A stretch of 64,000 bases of DNA, from the NCBI RefSeq assembly GCF_003058325.1, contig NZ_CP028843.1, positions 921,501 to 985,500 of the forward strand, given 5' to 3'. Position numbers and translations under genes: made by a program. Below the pieces are notes generated by a model. The model had not been told where the DNA came from. It did not search any database and saw only the letters and a program-made list of their open reading frames with translations. This document shows, piece after piece, positions 24,948 to 35,083 of this stretch (the first letter of the stretch is position 1; every line of letters starts with the position of its first letter). The stretch comes from Methylobacterium currus (GTDB lineage Bacteria > Pseudomonadota > Alphaproteobacteria > Rhizobiales > Beijerinckiaceae).

Positions 24948-27701
24948 CTACTCGCCGGCCGCGCTCTTCGCCGCCGGCTTCTTCGCCGGGGCCTTCTTGG
25001 CTGGCGGCTTCGCGGCGGCGCCCTTGGCGGGGGCCTTGCGCGCCGCAGGCTTCGGCTTCGCCTCGGCAGACTCGTCGCCCGCCGCATCCTTGGCCGCCGC
25101 CTTCGCCTTACCGGCGGCCGACTTGGCCGGTGCCTTGCGCGCCCCGGCCTTCTTCTTCGTCCCACCCCCGGCCTCGCGGCGGGCCGCGATCAGGCGCAGG
25201 GCCTCGTCGAGGGTCACGGCCTCGGCGGAAGCCCCCTTCGGCAGGGTGGCGTTGATCTCGCCGTCGGTGACGTAGGGCCCGTAGCGGCCGGCCTTGACGG
25301 TGACGGGCTTGCCGCTGTCGGGCGCCGTACCGATCAGCCGGCCGGGATCCTGCGCCGGGCGCCCGCCGCCCTGCTCCTTCTGGACGATCAGGTCGATGGC
25401 GCGGTTGGCGCCGACCTCCAGCACGTCGTCGTCCTTGCCGAGATTGGCGTAGGTCTTGCCGTGCTGAACGTAGGGACCGTAGCGGCCGATATTGGCGAGG
25501 ATCGGCTCGCCGGTCTCCGGGTGGCGGGCCACCTCGCGCGGCAGCGAGAGGAGCTTCAAGGCCTTTTCGAGATCGACCGCCGAGGGCGACAGACCCTTGG
25601 GCAGGGAGGAGCGCTTCGGCTTCTCCGCGCCCTTCTCGGCCGAGGCCTCGCCGAGCTGGACGAAGGGGCCGAAGCGGCCATCGCGAAGAGTCACGGCTAA
25701 GCCGGTCTCGGGATCGTCGCCGAGCACCCGCACGCCGGGCTGGCCGCCCTCGCCGGCCCCCTCGCCGTCGCCGTCGAGGCCGGTGGCGTTGAGCTGGCGG
25801 GTGTACTTGCACTCCGGATAGTTCGAGCAGCCGACGAAGGCACCGAACTTGCCGAGCTTGAGCGAGAGCTGGCCGCTGGCGCAGTTCGGGCAGGCGCGGG
25901 GGTTCGAGCCGTCGGCCTTGGCCGGGAAGATGTGCTCGGCCAGAAGCCCGTTCAGGGCTTCCAGCACCTCGGCCGTGCGCAGCTCCTTGGTCCCGGCGAT
26001 CGCCGCCGAAAAATCGCGCCAGAAGTCGCGCAAGACCGCGCGCCAGTCGATCTCGGCGTTCGAGACCCGGTCGAGCTGCGTCTCCAGGTCGGCGGTGAAG
26101 TCGTACTCGACGTAGCGGCGGAAGAAGCTCTCGAGGAAGCCGGTGACGATCCGGCCCTTGTCCTCCGGCACCAGCCGCTTCTTGTCGATCTTGACGTATT
26201 CACGGTCGCGCAGGACCTGGAGCACGGCGGCGTAGGTCGAGGGCCGGCCGATGCCGAGCTCCTCCATCCGCTTGACCAGGCTCGCCTCGGAGTAGCGCGG
26301 CGGCGGCTCGGTGAAGTGCTGGGTCGCGGCGATGCGCTCGCGGGCGAGCCCGTCGCCCTGGCGCATCGGCGGCAGGCGGCGGGATTCCTCGTCCTCCTCG
26401 TCGTCCTTGCCCTCCTGGTAGAGGGTGAGGAAGCCGTCGAACTTCACCACCTGGCCGGTGGCGCGCAGGTCGATGCGGCGGGGGCCGACCTGGGCGGCGA
26501 TCTCGACCGTGGTGCGCTCCAGCTCCGCCGATTCCATCTGGCTCGCCACCGTGCGGGTCCAGATCAGCTCGTAGAGCCTGGCCTGCTCGGGCTCGAGGAA
26601 GCGGGCGACCTCCTTCGGCAGCCGGGCGAGATCGGTCGGGCGCACTGCCTCGTGGGCTTCCTGGGCGTTCTTGGCCTTGACGCTGTACTTGCGGGGAGCC
26701 CCCGGCACGTAGGCGTCGCCATACTCGGCGCCGATCACCTGACGCGCCTGGGCGACGGCCTCGGGCGCCATGTCGACGCCGTCGGTCCGCATGTAGGTGA
26801 TGAGGCCGACGGTCTCGCCGGCGATGTCGACGCCTTCGTAGAGGCGCTGCGCCACCCGCATGGTCTGGGCCGGCGCGAGGCCGAGCTTGCGCGAGGCCTC
26901 CTGCTGCAGGGTCGAGGTGGTGAAGGGCGGCTGCGGGTGGCGCTTGGCGGGCTTGGCCTCGACCGAGGCGACCGTGAAGGTGGCGAGCTCCAGGTCGCGC
27001 CGGAAGCCTTCCGCCTCCTCCGCCGTGCCGACGTCGAGGCGCTGGATCCGCTTGCCGTCGGCGCCGACCAGCCGGGCCTCGAACACGGCCCCGCTCGCGG
27101 TCTTGAGCGTCGCGACGATCGACCAGTATTCCCGCGGCTTGAAGGTCTCGATCTCGCGCTCGCGGTCGCAGACGAGGCGGAGCGCCACCGACTGCACGCG
27201 CCCCGCCGAGCGGGCGCCCGGGAGCTTGCGCCACAGGACCGGCGAGAGGTTGAAGCCGACGAGGTAGTCCAGCGCCCGGCGCGCCAGGTAGGCATCGACG
27301 AGGGCCTGGTCGATCGCCCGCGGCTGGGCCATCGCGGTCTCGACCGCGTCCTTGGTGATGGCGTTGAAGGTGACGCGCTCGACCGCGACGTCCTTGAGCA
27401 CCTTCTTGGCCTGCAGCGCCTCCAGCACGTGCCAGGAGATCGCCTCCCCCTCGCGGTCCGGGTCGGTCGCCAGGATCAGCGTGTCGGCGCCCTTCACGGC
27501 TTTCGCAATCTCGGCGACGCGCTTCGCCCCGCGATCCTCCAGCTCCCACAGCATATGGAAGTCCTGCTCGGGGTCGACCGAGCCGTCTTTCGCCGGAAGA
27601 TCCCGGATATGCCCGAACGAGGCCAACACCTCGTAGTCGCTGCCGAGGTATTTATTGATCGTCTTGGCTTTCGCAGGCGACTCGACGACGACGACTTTCA
27701 T
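24948..27701 (-). CDS. topA: DNA topoisomerase I
   Basis: This type IA topoisomerase relaxes negative supercoils. The 917 residues comprise an N-terminal Toprim domain ([20 protein letters not shown]; later [12 protein letters not shown]), the catalytic Tyr region [13 protein letters not shown], and one C4 zinc finger ([28 protein letters not shown]). Several C-terminal Toprim-associated repeats carry GRYGPYV or GRFGPFV. A Lys/Ala/Pro-rich tail ([18 protein letters not shown]) ends it. The ATG at 27701 has AGAGG about 12 bases upstream. Shared divergent region with pyrB is 188 bp. Confidence 0.97.
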   Translation of the reverse strand: MKVVVVESPAKAKTINKYLGSDYEVLASFGHIRDLPAKDGSVDPEQDFHMLWELEDRGAKRVAEIAKAVKGADTLILATDPDREGEAISWHVLEALQAKKVLKDVAVERVTFNAITKDAVETAMAQPRAIDQALVDAYLARRALDYLVGFNLSPVLWRKLPGARSAGRVQSVALRLVCDREREIETFKPREYWSIVATLKTASGAVFEARLVGADGKRIQRLDVGTAEEAEGFRRDLELATFTVASVEAKPAKRHPQPPFTTSTLQQEASRKLGLAPAQTMRVAQRLYEGVDIAGETVGLITYMRTDGVDMAPEAVAQARQVIGAEYGDAYVPGAPRKYSVKAKNAQEAHEAVRPTDLARLPKEVARFLEPEQARLYELIWTRTVASQMESAELERTTVEIAAQVGPRRIDLRATGQVVKFDGFLTLYQEGKDDEEDEESRRLPPMRQGDGLARERIAATQHFTEPPPRYSEASLVKRMEELGIGRPSTYAAVLQVLRDREYVKIDKKRLVPEDKGRIVTGFLESFFRRYVEYDFTADLETQLDRVSNAEIDWRAVLRDFWRDFSAAIAGTKELRTAEVLEALNGLLAEHIFPAKADGSNPRACPNCASGQLSLKLGKFGAFVGCSNYPECKYTRQLNATGLDGDGEGAGEGGQPGVRVLGDDPETGLAVTLRDGRFGPFVQLGEASAEKGAEKPKRSSLPKGLSPSAVDLEKALKLLSLPREVARHPETGEPILANIGRYGPYVQHGKTYANLGKDDDVLEVGANRAIDLIVQKEQGGGRPAQDPGRLIGTAPDSGKPVTVKAGRYGPYVTDGEINATLPKGASAEAVTLDEALRLIAARREAGGGTKKKAGARKAPAKSAAGKAKAAAKDAAGDESAEAKPKPAARKAPAKGAAAKPPAKKAPAKKPAAKSAAGE

Positions 27702-27889
27702 GGACGGGCTGCCTCTTCGAAGAGCACACCGCGGCAGATCGGGCTTCAACTTGTGCGGGGCGGCCGGCACGGGTTTTCGCGCGGCGAAGCGGACAAGTGG
27801 GTGATGACGCGGCGGTTGTCAAATACCGCCTATGGTCGAAGGCCGTCCTTGCGGGCGGCCCGCACGGCTCCTATAGCGCTCGTCTCAGG

Positions 27890-28837
27890 ATGAGCACCCA
27901 GGCACCCCCCGGCTTCCCGCACCGCCACCTCCTCGGCATCGAGGGCCTCTCGCCCCTCGATATCGCGGCGCTCCTCGACCGTGCCGACGAGGCCGTCGAG
28001 ATCAGCCGCCAGGTCGAGAAGAAGCGCACCACCTTGCGCGGGCGGACCCAGATCAACCTGTTCTTCGAGCCCTCGACGCGGACCCAGTCCTCGTTCGAGC
28101 TGGCCGGCAAGCGCCTCGGCGCCGACGTGATGAACATGTCGGTGGCCTCCTCGTCGGTGAAGAAGGGCGAGACCCTGATCGACACCGCCGCGACACTCAA
28201 CGCGATGCGCCCCGACATCATCGTGGTGCGCCACCACCAGGCGGGAGCGGTGCATCTCCTCGCCCGCAAGGTCGATTGCTCGGTGGTGAATGCCGGCGAC
28301 GGCGCCCACGAGCACCCGACCCAGGCGCTCCTCGATGCGCTGACCATCCGGCGCAACAAGGGCCGGGTCGAGGGGCTCACCGTCGCGATCTGCGGCGATG
28401 TCCTGCATTCGCGGGTGGCGCGCTCGAACATCATCCTGCTCCAGGCGCTCGGCGCCCGGGTACGGGTGATCGGCCCCTCGACCCTGCTGCCGCCCGGCCT
28501 TCCCCGCTTCGGCGTCGAGGTGTTCACCGACATGCGGGCGGGCCTGAAGGATGTCGACATCGTGATGATGCTGCGCCTCCAGCGCGAGCGGATGAACGGC
28601 TCCTTCGTGCCTTCCGTGAAGGAATACTTCCGCTATTTCGGCCTCGACGGCGACAAGCTGCGCCACGCCAGGCCCGACGCGCTCGTGATGCATCCGGGCC
28701 CGATGAACCGCGGCGTCGAGATCTCGTCCGAGGTCGCCGACGGGGCGCAGTCGCTGATCAAGGAGCAGGTCGAGATGGGCGTCGCGGTGCGGATGGCGGT
28801 GCTGGAGGCGCTGGCCACGCACCTGCCGAACGCGTGA
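27890..28837 (+). CDS. pyrB: Aspartate carbamoyltransferase catalytic subunit
   Basis: PyrB condenses carbamoyl phosphate with aspartate in pyrimidine synthesis. The 315 residues carry the carbamoyl-phosphate loop [20 protein letters not shown], then [14 protein letters not shown] and the aspartate-loop segment [10 protein letters not shown], ending [18 protein letters not shown]. The Gln in STRTQ instead of STRTR is a common variant in alphaproteobacteria. The gene starts with an ATG at 27890 behind CTCAGG. The next gene of the pathway normally follows, but here repeat copy B and a DUF559 gene intervene. Confidence 0.97.
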   Translation: MSTQAPPGFPHRHLLGIEGLSPLDIAALLDRADEAVEISRQVEKKRTTLRGRTQINLFFEPSTRTQSSFELAGKRLGADVMNMSVASSSVKKGETLIDTAATLNAMRPDIIVVRHHQAGAVHLLARKVDCSVVNAGDGAHEHPTQALLDALTIRRNKGRVEGLTVAICGDVLHSRVARSNIILLQALGARVRVIGPSTLLPPGLPRFGVEVFTDMRAGLKDVDIVMMLRLQRERMNGSFVPSVKEYFRYFGLDGDKLRHARPDALVMHPGPMNRGVEISSEVADGAQSLIKEQVEMGVAVRMAVLEALATHLPNA

Positions 28838-28877
28838 ATCGAAACGCATGACTTTGGTGAAGGGCACCACGCCCTGA

Positions 28878-29049
28878 ACTCTCCCCCCTCTGCGGGGGAG
28901 GGTGGCGAACGGAGTGAGCCGGGAGAGGGGCAGCGCGACGGTGCCGAATATGGTGCCCGTCAGAACGGTTCCGCTTTATCCGGAAACGTGGTTCCCCTCT
29001 CCCGCCCCGCATCCGCGGGGCACCCTCCCCCGCAGAGCGGGGAGGGGTC
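28878..29049. repeat. Palindromic intergenic element, copy B (inverted)
   Basis: About 172 bp related to copy A in the opposite orientation. It has ends ccctctgcgggggagggtgg and ccctcccccgcagagcgggg, and the shared core gcccgtcagaacggttc ... ccggaaacgtggttcccctc. It begins about 40 bp after the pyrB stop and ends 27 bp before the DUF559 gene start, i.e. it abuts the endonuclease gene. Confidence 0.85.
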
Positions 29050-29075
29050 AGGGGCGTGAGCTTGAGGAGGGGCGG

Positions 29076-29483
29076 GTGGAGCATGAAAAGCGAAATCCAG
29101 CCTCCGGGCGCCTCAGAGACTTTGCCAAGGATCAGCGCTCCCTCGCGACCCGTGCCGAAGCGCTATTCTGGAGCCAAGTCCGTGCGGGCCGCCTCTCCGG
29201 GCACACGTTCAAGCGGCAGGTCCCTATCACCCCCTACATCGTCGATTTGCTCTGCCCCTCAGCCCGCCTGATTGTCGAACTCGACGGCGAGCCGCACGAC
29301 ACCGTCGAACGTCGCAGGCGTGACGCGACCCGGGACGCCTGGCTCCGAAGCCAGACTTTCGAAATCATGCGGTTCTCGAACGACGCTTTCCTCGGCCCCC
29401 CCCAGCGCACGCTCGACGCTGCGCTCGCCGCGGTCGAGCGCCGCACTACACCGCTTCCGCCGAACGCAGACCGCATCGCATGA
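29076..29483 (+). CDS. DUF559 endonuclease-domain protein
   Basis: A 135-residue, single-domain protein of the Vsr-like PD-(D/E)xK fold. It shows [27 protein letters not shown], then [21 protein letters not shown] with the candidate catalytic D and E-x-D, and ARDA-type [16 protein letters not shown] 29076 has an excellent ribosome-binding site (gaggagg), so the longer upstream open frame, which runs through repeat copy B, is rejected. Its last codon overlaps the start of the pyrC-like gene by four bases. Its nuclease activity and target are unproven. Confidence 0.88.
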   Translation: MEHEKRNPASGRLRDFAKDQRSLATRAEALFWSQVRAGRLSGHTFKRQVPITPYIVDLLCPSARLIVELDGEPHDTVERRRRDATRDAWLRSQTFEIMRFSNDAFLGPPQRTLDAALAAVERRTTPLPPNADRIA

Positions 29484-30775
29484 ACGCAATCCTCCTCACC
29501 AACGCCCACCTGATCGATCCCGCCTCCGGCCGCGAGGGACCGGGCGCGGTGCTCGTCCGCGACCGGTCGATCGCCGACGTCCATTGGGGCAAACCCGCCT
29601 CCGTGCCCGAGGGCGCCGAGGTGATCGAGTGCGGCGGGCAGGTGCTCACCGCCGGCCTCGTGGATCTTCGCGCCTTCGTCGGCGAGCCGGGGGCCGAGCA
29701 CCGCGAGACCCTGGCGAGCGCCAGCGCCGCGGCGGCCGCCGGCGGCGTGACCACGCTCGTGTGCATGCCCGACACCAACCCGCTGATCGACGAGCCGGCG
29801 ATCGTCGACTTCGTGCTGCGCCGGGCGCGGGACACCGCCAGCATCCATGTGCTGCCCGCCGCCGCCATCACCAAGGGCCTCGCCGGCCAGGTGATGACCG
29901 AGTTCGGCCTGCTCACCGAGGCGGGAGCGGTCGCCTTCACGGACGGGCTCAAGGCCGTCACCAACGCCCAGGTGATGCGCCGGGCGCTCACCTATGCCCG
30001 CGACTTCGGCGTGCTGCTGATGCAGCATGTCGAGGAGCCGACGCTCGTCGGCGACGGCGTCATGAACGAGGGCGAGATGGCCTCGCGGCTCGGCCTGCAC
30101 GGCATCCCGCGGGAGGCCGAGACGATCCTGCTCGAACGCGACATCCGCCTCGTGCGCCTGACCGGCGGGCGCTACCACGCAGCGATGATCTCCTGCGCCG
30201 ACTCGGTCGAGATCGTGCGGCGGGCCAAGGAGGCCGGCTTGCCGGTGACCTGCGGCGTCTCGGTCAACAACCTGGTGCTGAACGAGAACGACATCGGCCA
30301 CTACCGCACCTTCTGCAAGCTCTCGCCGCCCTTGCGCACCGAACAGGACCGCCAGGCCGTGGTGGCGGCGCTCAACGAGGGCGTGATCGACGTGATCGTG
30401 TCCGACCACAACCCGCAGGACGTCGAGACCAAGCGACTGCCCTTCGCCGAGGCTGCCGACGGGGCGCTCGGGATCGAGACCCTGCTCGCCGCCGCCCTGC
30501 GCCTCGTGCATGCGGGCGACATCGCACTGCCGCGGCTGCTTTCCGCCCTCTCGGCGGCGCCCTCGCGGGTGCTCGGCCGCGAGACCGGGCGCCTCGGCCC
30601 CGGCGCCCCGGCCGACCTGGTGCTGATCGATCCGGACGCTCCGTATGTCCTCGACAAGCGCCAGCTGAAGTCGCGCTCGAAGAACTCGCCCTTCGACGAG
30701 GCCCGGCTGCAGGGACAGGCTGCCCTCACTATGGTCGCCGGCCGCATCGTCCACCGCATCGAGGAGTCGCGCTGA
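29480..30775 (+). CDS. Dihydroorotase-like protein, probably non-catalytic
   Basis: A 431-residue amidohydrolase-fold protein, closest to type I dihydroorotases. The metal-binding motif DxHxHxRxPG is degenerate. At residues 62-71 it reads [10 protein letters not shown], with Arg64 and Phe66 replacing the two metal-ligand His and Gly68 replacing the substrate Arg. The later MQHVEEP and SDHNPQD segments are kept. Such pseudo-dihydroorotases are known to associate with PyrB in some bacteria and to form an inactive structural partner. An active PyrC would then be elsewhere. It overlaps the DUF559 gene and plsY by four and three bases. Confidence 0.9.
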   Translation: MNAILLTNAHLIDPASGREGPGAVLVRDRSIADVHWGKPASVPEGAEVIECGGQVLTAGLVDLRAFVGEPGAEHRETLASASAAAAAGGVTTLVCMPDTNPLIDEPAIVDFVLRRARDTASIHVLPAAAITKGLAGQVMTEFGLLTEAGAVAFTDGLKAVTNAQVMRRALTYARDFGVLLMQHVEEPTLVGDGVMNEGEMASRLGLHGIPREAETILLERDIRLVRLTGGRYHAAMISCADSVEIVRRAKEAGLPVTCGVSVNNLVLNENDIGHYRTFCKLSPPLRTEQDRQAVVAALNEGVIDVIVSDHNPQDVETKRLPFAEAADGALGIETLLAAALRLVHAGDIALPRLLSALSAAPSRVLGRETGRLGPGAPADLVLIDPDAPYVLDKRQLKSRSKNSPFDEARLQGQAALTMVAGRIVHRIEESR

Positions 30776-31374
30776 TGGCGCCGGACTGGACGCAGATCGC
30801 CCTCTGGCTCGCTGTCGGCTACATCTTCGGCGCGATTCCCTTCGGGCTGATCCTCACCCGCTTCGCCGGCCTCGGCGACGTGCGGGCGATCGGTTCAGGG
30901 AATATCGGCGCCACCAACGTGCTGCGCACCGGGCGCAAGGGGCTCGCCGCCGCCACGCTGCTCGGCGACGCGCTGAAAGGCACCGCCGCGGTGCTGGTCG
31001 CGGCCCGGTTCGGCGGGCCGGAGGCCGCGCTCGCCGCCGGTCTCGGCGCCTTCCTCGGCCACCTCTTCCCGGTCTGGCTCGGCTTCAAGGGCGGCAAGGG
31101 CGTAGCCACCTTCATCGGCGTGCTGCTCGGGCTTTTTCCCCTCGGGGTGCTGGTCTTCGCCGTGGTCTGGCTCGGCCTCGCCTTCCTGCTCCGCTACTCG
31201 TCGGCCTCGGCGCTGGCCGCCTCGGCCGCCACCCCGGCCGCCCTGTGGGCCTTCGGCCAGGGGCGGCTCGCGATGCTGTTCTGCATCCTCGCCCTGCTGC
31301 TATGGTGGAAGCACGCGCCCAATATCCGCCGCCTCGCCGCGGGAACGGAAGGGCGCATCGGGCAGAAGGGCTGA
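30775..31374 (+). CDS. plsY: Glycerol-3-phosphate acyltransferase PlsY
   Basis: PlsY makes lysophosphatidic acid from acyl phosphate and glycerol-3-phosphate at the inner membrane. The 199 residues have about five membrane helices and the three family motifs: [30 protein letters not shown], and the C-terminal [16 protein letters not shown]. The ATG overlaps the preceding stop (TGATG), indicating coupling to the pyrC-like gene. About 56 bp separate it from dprA. Confidence 0.97.
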   Translation: MAPDWTQIALWLAVGYIFGAIPFGLILTRFAGLGDVRAIGSGNIGATNVLRTGRKGLAAATLLGDALKGTAAVLVAARFGGPEAALAAGLGAFLGHLFPVWLGFKGGKGVATFIGVLLGLFPLGVLVFAVVWLGLAFLLRYSSASALAASAATPAALWAFGQGRLAMLFCILALLLWWKHAPNIRRLAAGTEGRIGQKG

Positions 31375-31430
31375 AGGTCTCACACCGACCCTCACCCAAG
31401 GTTTGACGAGCCTTTGAGGGGGAGAGGGTC

Positions 31431-32621
31431 GTGAACTTGAGCGACGCGCAGCGCCTCGACTGGCTCCGCCTGATCCGCTCGGAGGGCGTCGGCCCGCGCA
31501 CCTTCCGGGGATTGGTGAACCGCTTCGGCGGCGCCGGGCCAGCGCTGAAGGCCCTGCCGGGCCTCGCCAAGGCCCGGGGCAAGCCGATCCGGGTGACCAC
31601 CAAGGCCGAGGCCGAGCGCGAGATCGCGGCGGCCGCCCGGCTCGGCGCCCGGTTCGTGGCGATGGGCGAGCCGGACTACCCGCTGCCGCTCCAGGCCACC
31701 GCCGACGCGCCGCCGCTCCTGGCGATCCGCGGCGACGCCGCCTGCCTGAAGCGGCCGGCGATCGCCATCGTCGGTTCGCGCAACGCCTCCGCCGCCGGCC
31801 TCACCTTCACCGAGCGCCTGTCGCACGCGCTGGGGGGCGAGGGGCTGGTGATCGTCTCGGGGCTGGCCCGCGGCATCGATGCCCGCGCCCACAAGGCGGC
31901 GCTCCCGAGCGGCACCGTCGCGGTGCTGGCCGGCGGGCACGACCGGATCTACCCGTCCGAGCACGAGGATCTGGTCGCGCGGATCCTCGATTCCGGCGGC
32001 GCGATCGTCGCCGAGATGCCGATGGGCTGGGAGCCGCGGGGCCGCGACTTCCCGCGCCGCAACCGCATCATCTCCGGCCTGTCCCTCGGCACGGTCGTGG
32101 TCGAGGCGGCGCGGCGCTCCGGCTCGCTCATCACCGCCCGCTTCGCCCTGGAGCAGGGGCGCGAGGTCTTCGCCGTGCCGGGCTCGCCCCTCGATCCCCG
32201 GGCCGAGGGCACCAACGACCTCATCCGCGACGGCGCCACGCTCTGCGCCGCCCCCGAGCACGTGATGGCGGTGCTCGCGCCCCTGATCGGCGGGCCGGCG
32301 CCGGAGACGGGGGCCGAGGATGCGGCGGACCGGACTGAGCCGGCGCTCTACTGGGACGAGATCGATTTTTCCGCCGAGGAGCCGGTCACTGCCATGGCGG
32401 CAGAGCCGGCCCAGAGCGCCCTCGACGAGGCGCCTCCGCGGCCGTCGCCACGGGACGACAGGGCCATCCTTCTCGAGCTCCTCGGGCCGTCGCCGGTGCC
32501 GGTCGATGCGCTGGCGCGGCAGGCCGGGGTCTCGGCGCGGGTCGTCCAGGGCTTGTTGATGGAGCTGGAGCTCGACGGGACGATCTGGCGGCATCCGAGC
32601 GGGACGGTGTCGCTGCGGTGA
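31431..32621 (+). CDS. dprA: DNA-processing protein DprA
   Basis: DprA loads RecA onto incoming single-stranded DNA during transformation. The 396 residues show an N-terminal SAM-like helical domain, then the Rossmann-like DprA/Smf core with IVGSRNASAAG, IVSGLARGIDARAHKAAL, GSLITARFALEQGREVFAVPGS and the G-TNDLI loop. A C-terminal winged-helix (LLELLGPSPVPVDALARQAGVS...) follows. The GTG start at 31431 follows a gggagaggg purine tract. The stop is 5 bp from the convergent methyltransferase stop. Confidence 0.95.
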   Translation: MNLSDAQRLDWLRLIRSEGVGPRTFRGLVNRFGGAGPALKALPGLAKARGKPIRVTTKAEAEREIAAAARLGARFVAMGEPDYPLPLQATADAPPLLAIRGDAACLKRPAIAIVGSRNASAAGLTFTERLSHALGGEGLVIVSGLARGIDARAHKAALPSGTVAVLAGGHDRIYPSEHEDLVARILDSGGAIVAEMPMGWEPRGRDFPRRNRIISGLSLGTVVVEAARRSGSLITARFALEQGREVFAVPGSPLDPRAEGTNDLIRDGATLCAAPEHVMAVLAPLIGGPAPETGAEDAADRTEPALYWDEIDFSAEEPVTAMAAEPAQSALDEAPPRPSPRDDRAILLELLGPSPVPVDALARQAGVSARVVQGLLMELELDGTIWRHPSGTVSLR

Positions 32622-32625
32622 TCCG

Positions 32626-33390
32626 TCAGGGCGTCTCGCCCCGGTGCATCGCCTCCGCGCGCTCGGTGAACCGCCCGTCCGGCCCGTGCAGCACCAGGGC
32701 CGGCGCCAGGGCGAACGGTGCCCGGCTGCCGCGCACCCCCGCCACCAGCACGCGGATCGCCGGAGCCTCCGTCCGCGGCTGGACCGGCGTGACCTGGAGC
32801 GCACCGAACCGGCCCGCCAGCGCGTCGAGGCAGGCGGGCAGCGCATCGGCCCGGTGGATCAGCACCAGCCGGCCGCCGGGGCGCAGCAGGTCGGCGCAGG
32901 TGCGCAGCCAGGCCTCCAGCCCGCCGGGCTCGGGAAACCCGTGCGCCGCGGCCCGGACCGCCACCGGCGAGGCGCGGTGCCGGCCGGCCTCGAAGAAGGG
33001 CGGGTTGGTGAGGAGCAGGTCGACCGAATCGGGCAGGAGTCCGGCGGCGCGGCGCTCGCGGCCCGGCGCCGTCACGTCGGCCTCGATCACCCGCACGCGG
33101 GCGGCGAGCCCGTTCTCCTCCGCATTGAGGCCGGCGAGGCGGGCGGCCTCCGGATCGCGCTCGACCAGCATCACCCGGGCCTCCGGGTGGGCGCGGGCGA
33201 CCGCGAGCCCGACCGCGCCGGTCCCCGCACCGAGATCGCACACGACGTCACCGGCCTGCGCCGCGGCCGCAGAGGCGAGCAGCACCGCGTCGGTCCCGGC
33301 CCGGTGGGCGCCCCTCGGCGGCTGGCGCAGGGAGAGCCGCCCGCCGAGCCAGGATTCGGCGGGGGGCAGGGCGTCGGTCGCGCCGCTCAT
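32626..33390 (-). CDS. tRNA1(Val) adenine-N6-methyltransferase-like (TrmN6 type)
   Basis: A 254-residue SAM-dependent methyltransferase. The Gly-rich motif I is VCDLGAGTGAVGLAVA, followed by RVMLVERDPEAARLAGLNAEENGL, and the catalytic NPPF motif appears in VDLLLTNPPFFEAGRHR. NPPF/Y methyltransferases of this class modify N6 of adenine or amides. The tRNA target is the family inference. The start at 33390 overlaps the DUF2007 stop by four bases (ATGA), giving a coupled pair. It converges with dprA. Confidence 0.9.
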   Translation of the reverse strand: MSGATDALPPAESWLGGRLSLRQPPRGAHRAGTDAVLLASAAAAQAGDVVCDLGAGTGAVGLAVARAHPEARVMLVERDPEAARLAGLNAEENGLAARVRVIEADVTAPGRERRAAGLLPDSVDLLLTNPPFFEAGRHRASPVAVRAAAHGFPEPGGLEAWLRTCADLLRPGGRLVLIHRADALPACLDALAGRFGALQVTPVQPRTEAPAIRVLVAGVRGSRAPFALAPALVLHGPDGRFTERAEAMHRGETP

Positions 33391-33629
33391 GGGCGACCCG
33401 GCTCGCGCGGGTCGCGCAGCTCGTGCGCGAGGCCCGCATCGGTGAGGATGCGCCGGGCCTGGCGCGCATGGTCTTCCGGCACCAGCAGCCGGCGCGGGAA
33501 GGCACCGATCATCCCTTCCATCACGCTGATGTGGTTGTCGGCCACCAGCACCGGGATCTCGGCGCCGGTGAGAAGGGATTCCGCGAAGCCGATCAGGACG
33601 AGATCGTTGGTGCGGATCAGCTCGATCAT
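33387..33629 (-). CDS. DUF2007 domain protein
   Basis: An 80-residue single-domain protein that begins MIELIRTNDLVLIGFAESLLTGAEIPVLVADNHISVMEGMIG. This is the DUF2007 / putative signal-transducing pattern of a short beta-alpha-beta unit. Biochemical function is unknown. It precedes and overlaps the methyltransferase gene. The 205-bp divergent region to the polyprenyl synthase gene should hold both promoters. This pair-and-synthase order is common in related alphaproteobacteria. Confidence 0.88.
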   Translation of the reverse strand: MIELIRTNDLVLIGFAESLLTGAEIPVLVADNHISVMEGMIGAFPRRLLVPEDHARQARRILTDAGLAHELRDPREPGRP

Positions 33630-33834
33630 GGTGCGGCACACGGTCCTTGCTCGGATCGCGGCGGCCATACCACACAAGCGTGCCGGGTGCGCCGCATCCC
33701 CAGGCCGCGGCCGCGGCTTCAGGGCCTTGCGGCAGCTTGCGTGTTGCCGCCGGGGGCGCTCACGTGCCAAAGGGGGCGGGACTAGATCGAGGAGCCCCGC
33801 CTTCCGGGGCCGCCTCCGAGGAGATCGCGCGGGC

Positions 33835-34863
33835 GTGGGCGTCGTACTTCCCCTTCAGGACAGACCTTCCGATCCGGAGGCCAGCCTCGACGCCCTGGTG
33901 GGGCTCGTGGCGGGCGGGATGGAGCGCGTCAACGCGATGATCCTGTCGCGCACCGGCTCCGACGTGACGATGATCCCGGAGGTCGCCAATCACCTGATCT
34001 CCTCGGGCGGCAAGCGCCTGCGCCCGATCCTGACCCTCGCGACCGCCGCCCTGGCGGGCTACGACCCGGCCGCCGACGGCGACGTGAAGCTCGCCGCCAG
34101 CGTCGAGTTCATGCACACCGCGACGCTCCTGCACGACGACGTCGTCGACGAGAGCGACATGCGCCGCGGCAAGGTCGCGGCCCGGATCAAGTGGGGCAAC
34201 GAGGCCAGCGTCCTCGTCGGCGACTTCCTGCTCGGCCAAGCCTTCAAGATGATGGTCGAGGTCGGCTCGCTGCGCGCCCTCGACATTCTCTCCTCGGCCG
34301 CCTCGGTGATCGCCGAGGGGGAGGTGATGCAGCTCACCGCCGCCCGCAGCACCGAGACCACCGAGGACGAGTACCTGGCGGTGATCCGGGCGAAGACCGC
34401 CGAGTTGTTCGCCGCCGCCTGCGAGGTCGGCCCGGTCATCGCCGAGCGGTCGAAGGCCGAAATCGCCGCCTGCCGCAGCTACGGCATGAATCTCGGCATC
34501 GCCTTCCAGCTCGTCGACGACGCCCTCGATTACGGCGGCACCAGCGCCGATCTCGGCAAGAATGTCGGCGACGATTTTCGCGAGGGCAAGATCACCCTGC
34601 CGGTGGTGCTCTCGTTCCGCCGCGGCAGCGACGAGGAACGGACGTTCTGGCGCCGCACCCTGGAGCGCCAGGAGATCGAGGAGCCCCACGACCTCGACGC
34701 GGCGATCGCGATCATGCGCCGCCACCGCGCCCTCGAGGACACGATCGAGCGCGCCCGCCATTACGGCGCCATGGCCAAGGACGCGCTGGCGCTGTTCCCG
34801 GCCTCGCCGATGAAGCAGGCGCTGCTGGAAGCGGTGGATTTCTGCATCGCTCGGGCGCGCTGA
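33835..34863 (+). CDS. ispB: Polyprenyl (octaprenyl-type) diphosphate synthase
   Basis: The enzyme extends farnesyl diphosphate with isopentenyl units to give the ubiquinone side chain. The 342 residues contain the first Asp-rich motif in HTATLLHDDVVDESDMRRG and the second in FQLVDDALDYGGTSADLGKNVGDDFREGK. SGGKRLRP binds the diphosphate. Chain length cannot be read safely from sequence. GTG 33835 is chosen, with gaggag about 12 bases upstream, a slightly long spacing. A later start is possible. The gene symbol assumes the usual ubiquinone role. Confidence 0.9.
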   Translation: MGVVLPLQDRPSDPEASLDALVGLVAGGMERVNAMILSRTGSDVTMIPEVANHLISSGGKRLRPILTLATAALAGYDPAADGDVKLAASVEFMHTATLLHDDVVDESDMRRGKVAARIKWGNEASVLVGDFLLGQAFKMMVEVGSLRALDILSSAASVIAEGEVMQLTAARSTETTEDEYLAVIRAKTAELFAAACEVGPVIAERSKAEIAACRSYGMNLGIAFQLVDDALDYGGTSADLGKNVGDDFREGKITLPVVLSFRRGSDEERTFWRRTLERQEIEEPHDLDAAIAIMRRHRALEDTIERARHYGAMAKDALALFPASPMKQALLEAVDFCIARAR

Positions 34864-35083
34864 GGCGCCCGTCTCGAAGCCTGTTCGATCGGTCTCGTCG
34901 GATCCATCCGGCACACAGGCCGACATCTCTGTTCGTCATCCCCGAACTCGTTGCAGGCGAGAACCCGGGATGACGCGGAGAGGCTGGATGCGGTCGGCTC
35001 ATTCGAACGGGATCCCAGCCGACGCTCGCATCCCCGCGCGCCGGCCCGTTCCCGGCCGACCTCGCCTCCCGCACGCACCGCGG

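Noticed and set aside
25932..27893. Long open frame of about 650 codons on the plus strand, opposite topA
   Set aside because: It lies wholly inside topA on the other strand, is Leu/Gly/Arg/Asp-rich as expected for a high-GC antisense shadow, and has no family-like motif.
28902..29075. Upstream extension of the DUF559 gene through repeat copy B
   Set aside because: It is repeat sequence in translation and GTG 29076 has a much better ribosome-binding site.
34864..35083. Region between the polyprenyl synthase gene and ispE
   Set aside because: Convergent ends; only short frames, no clear terminator hairpin or gene.
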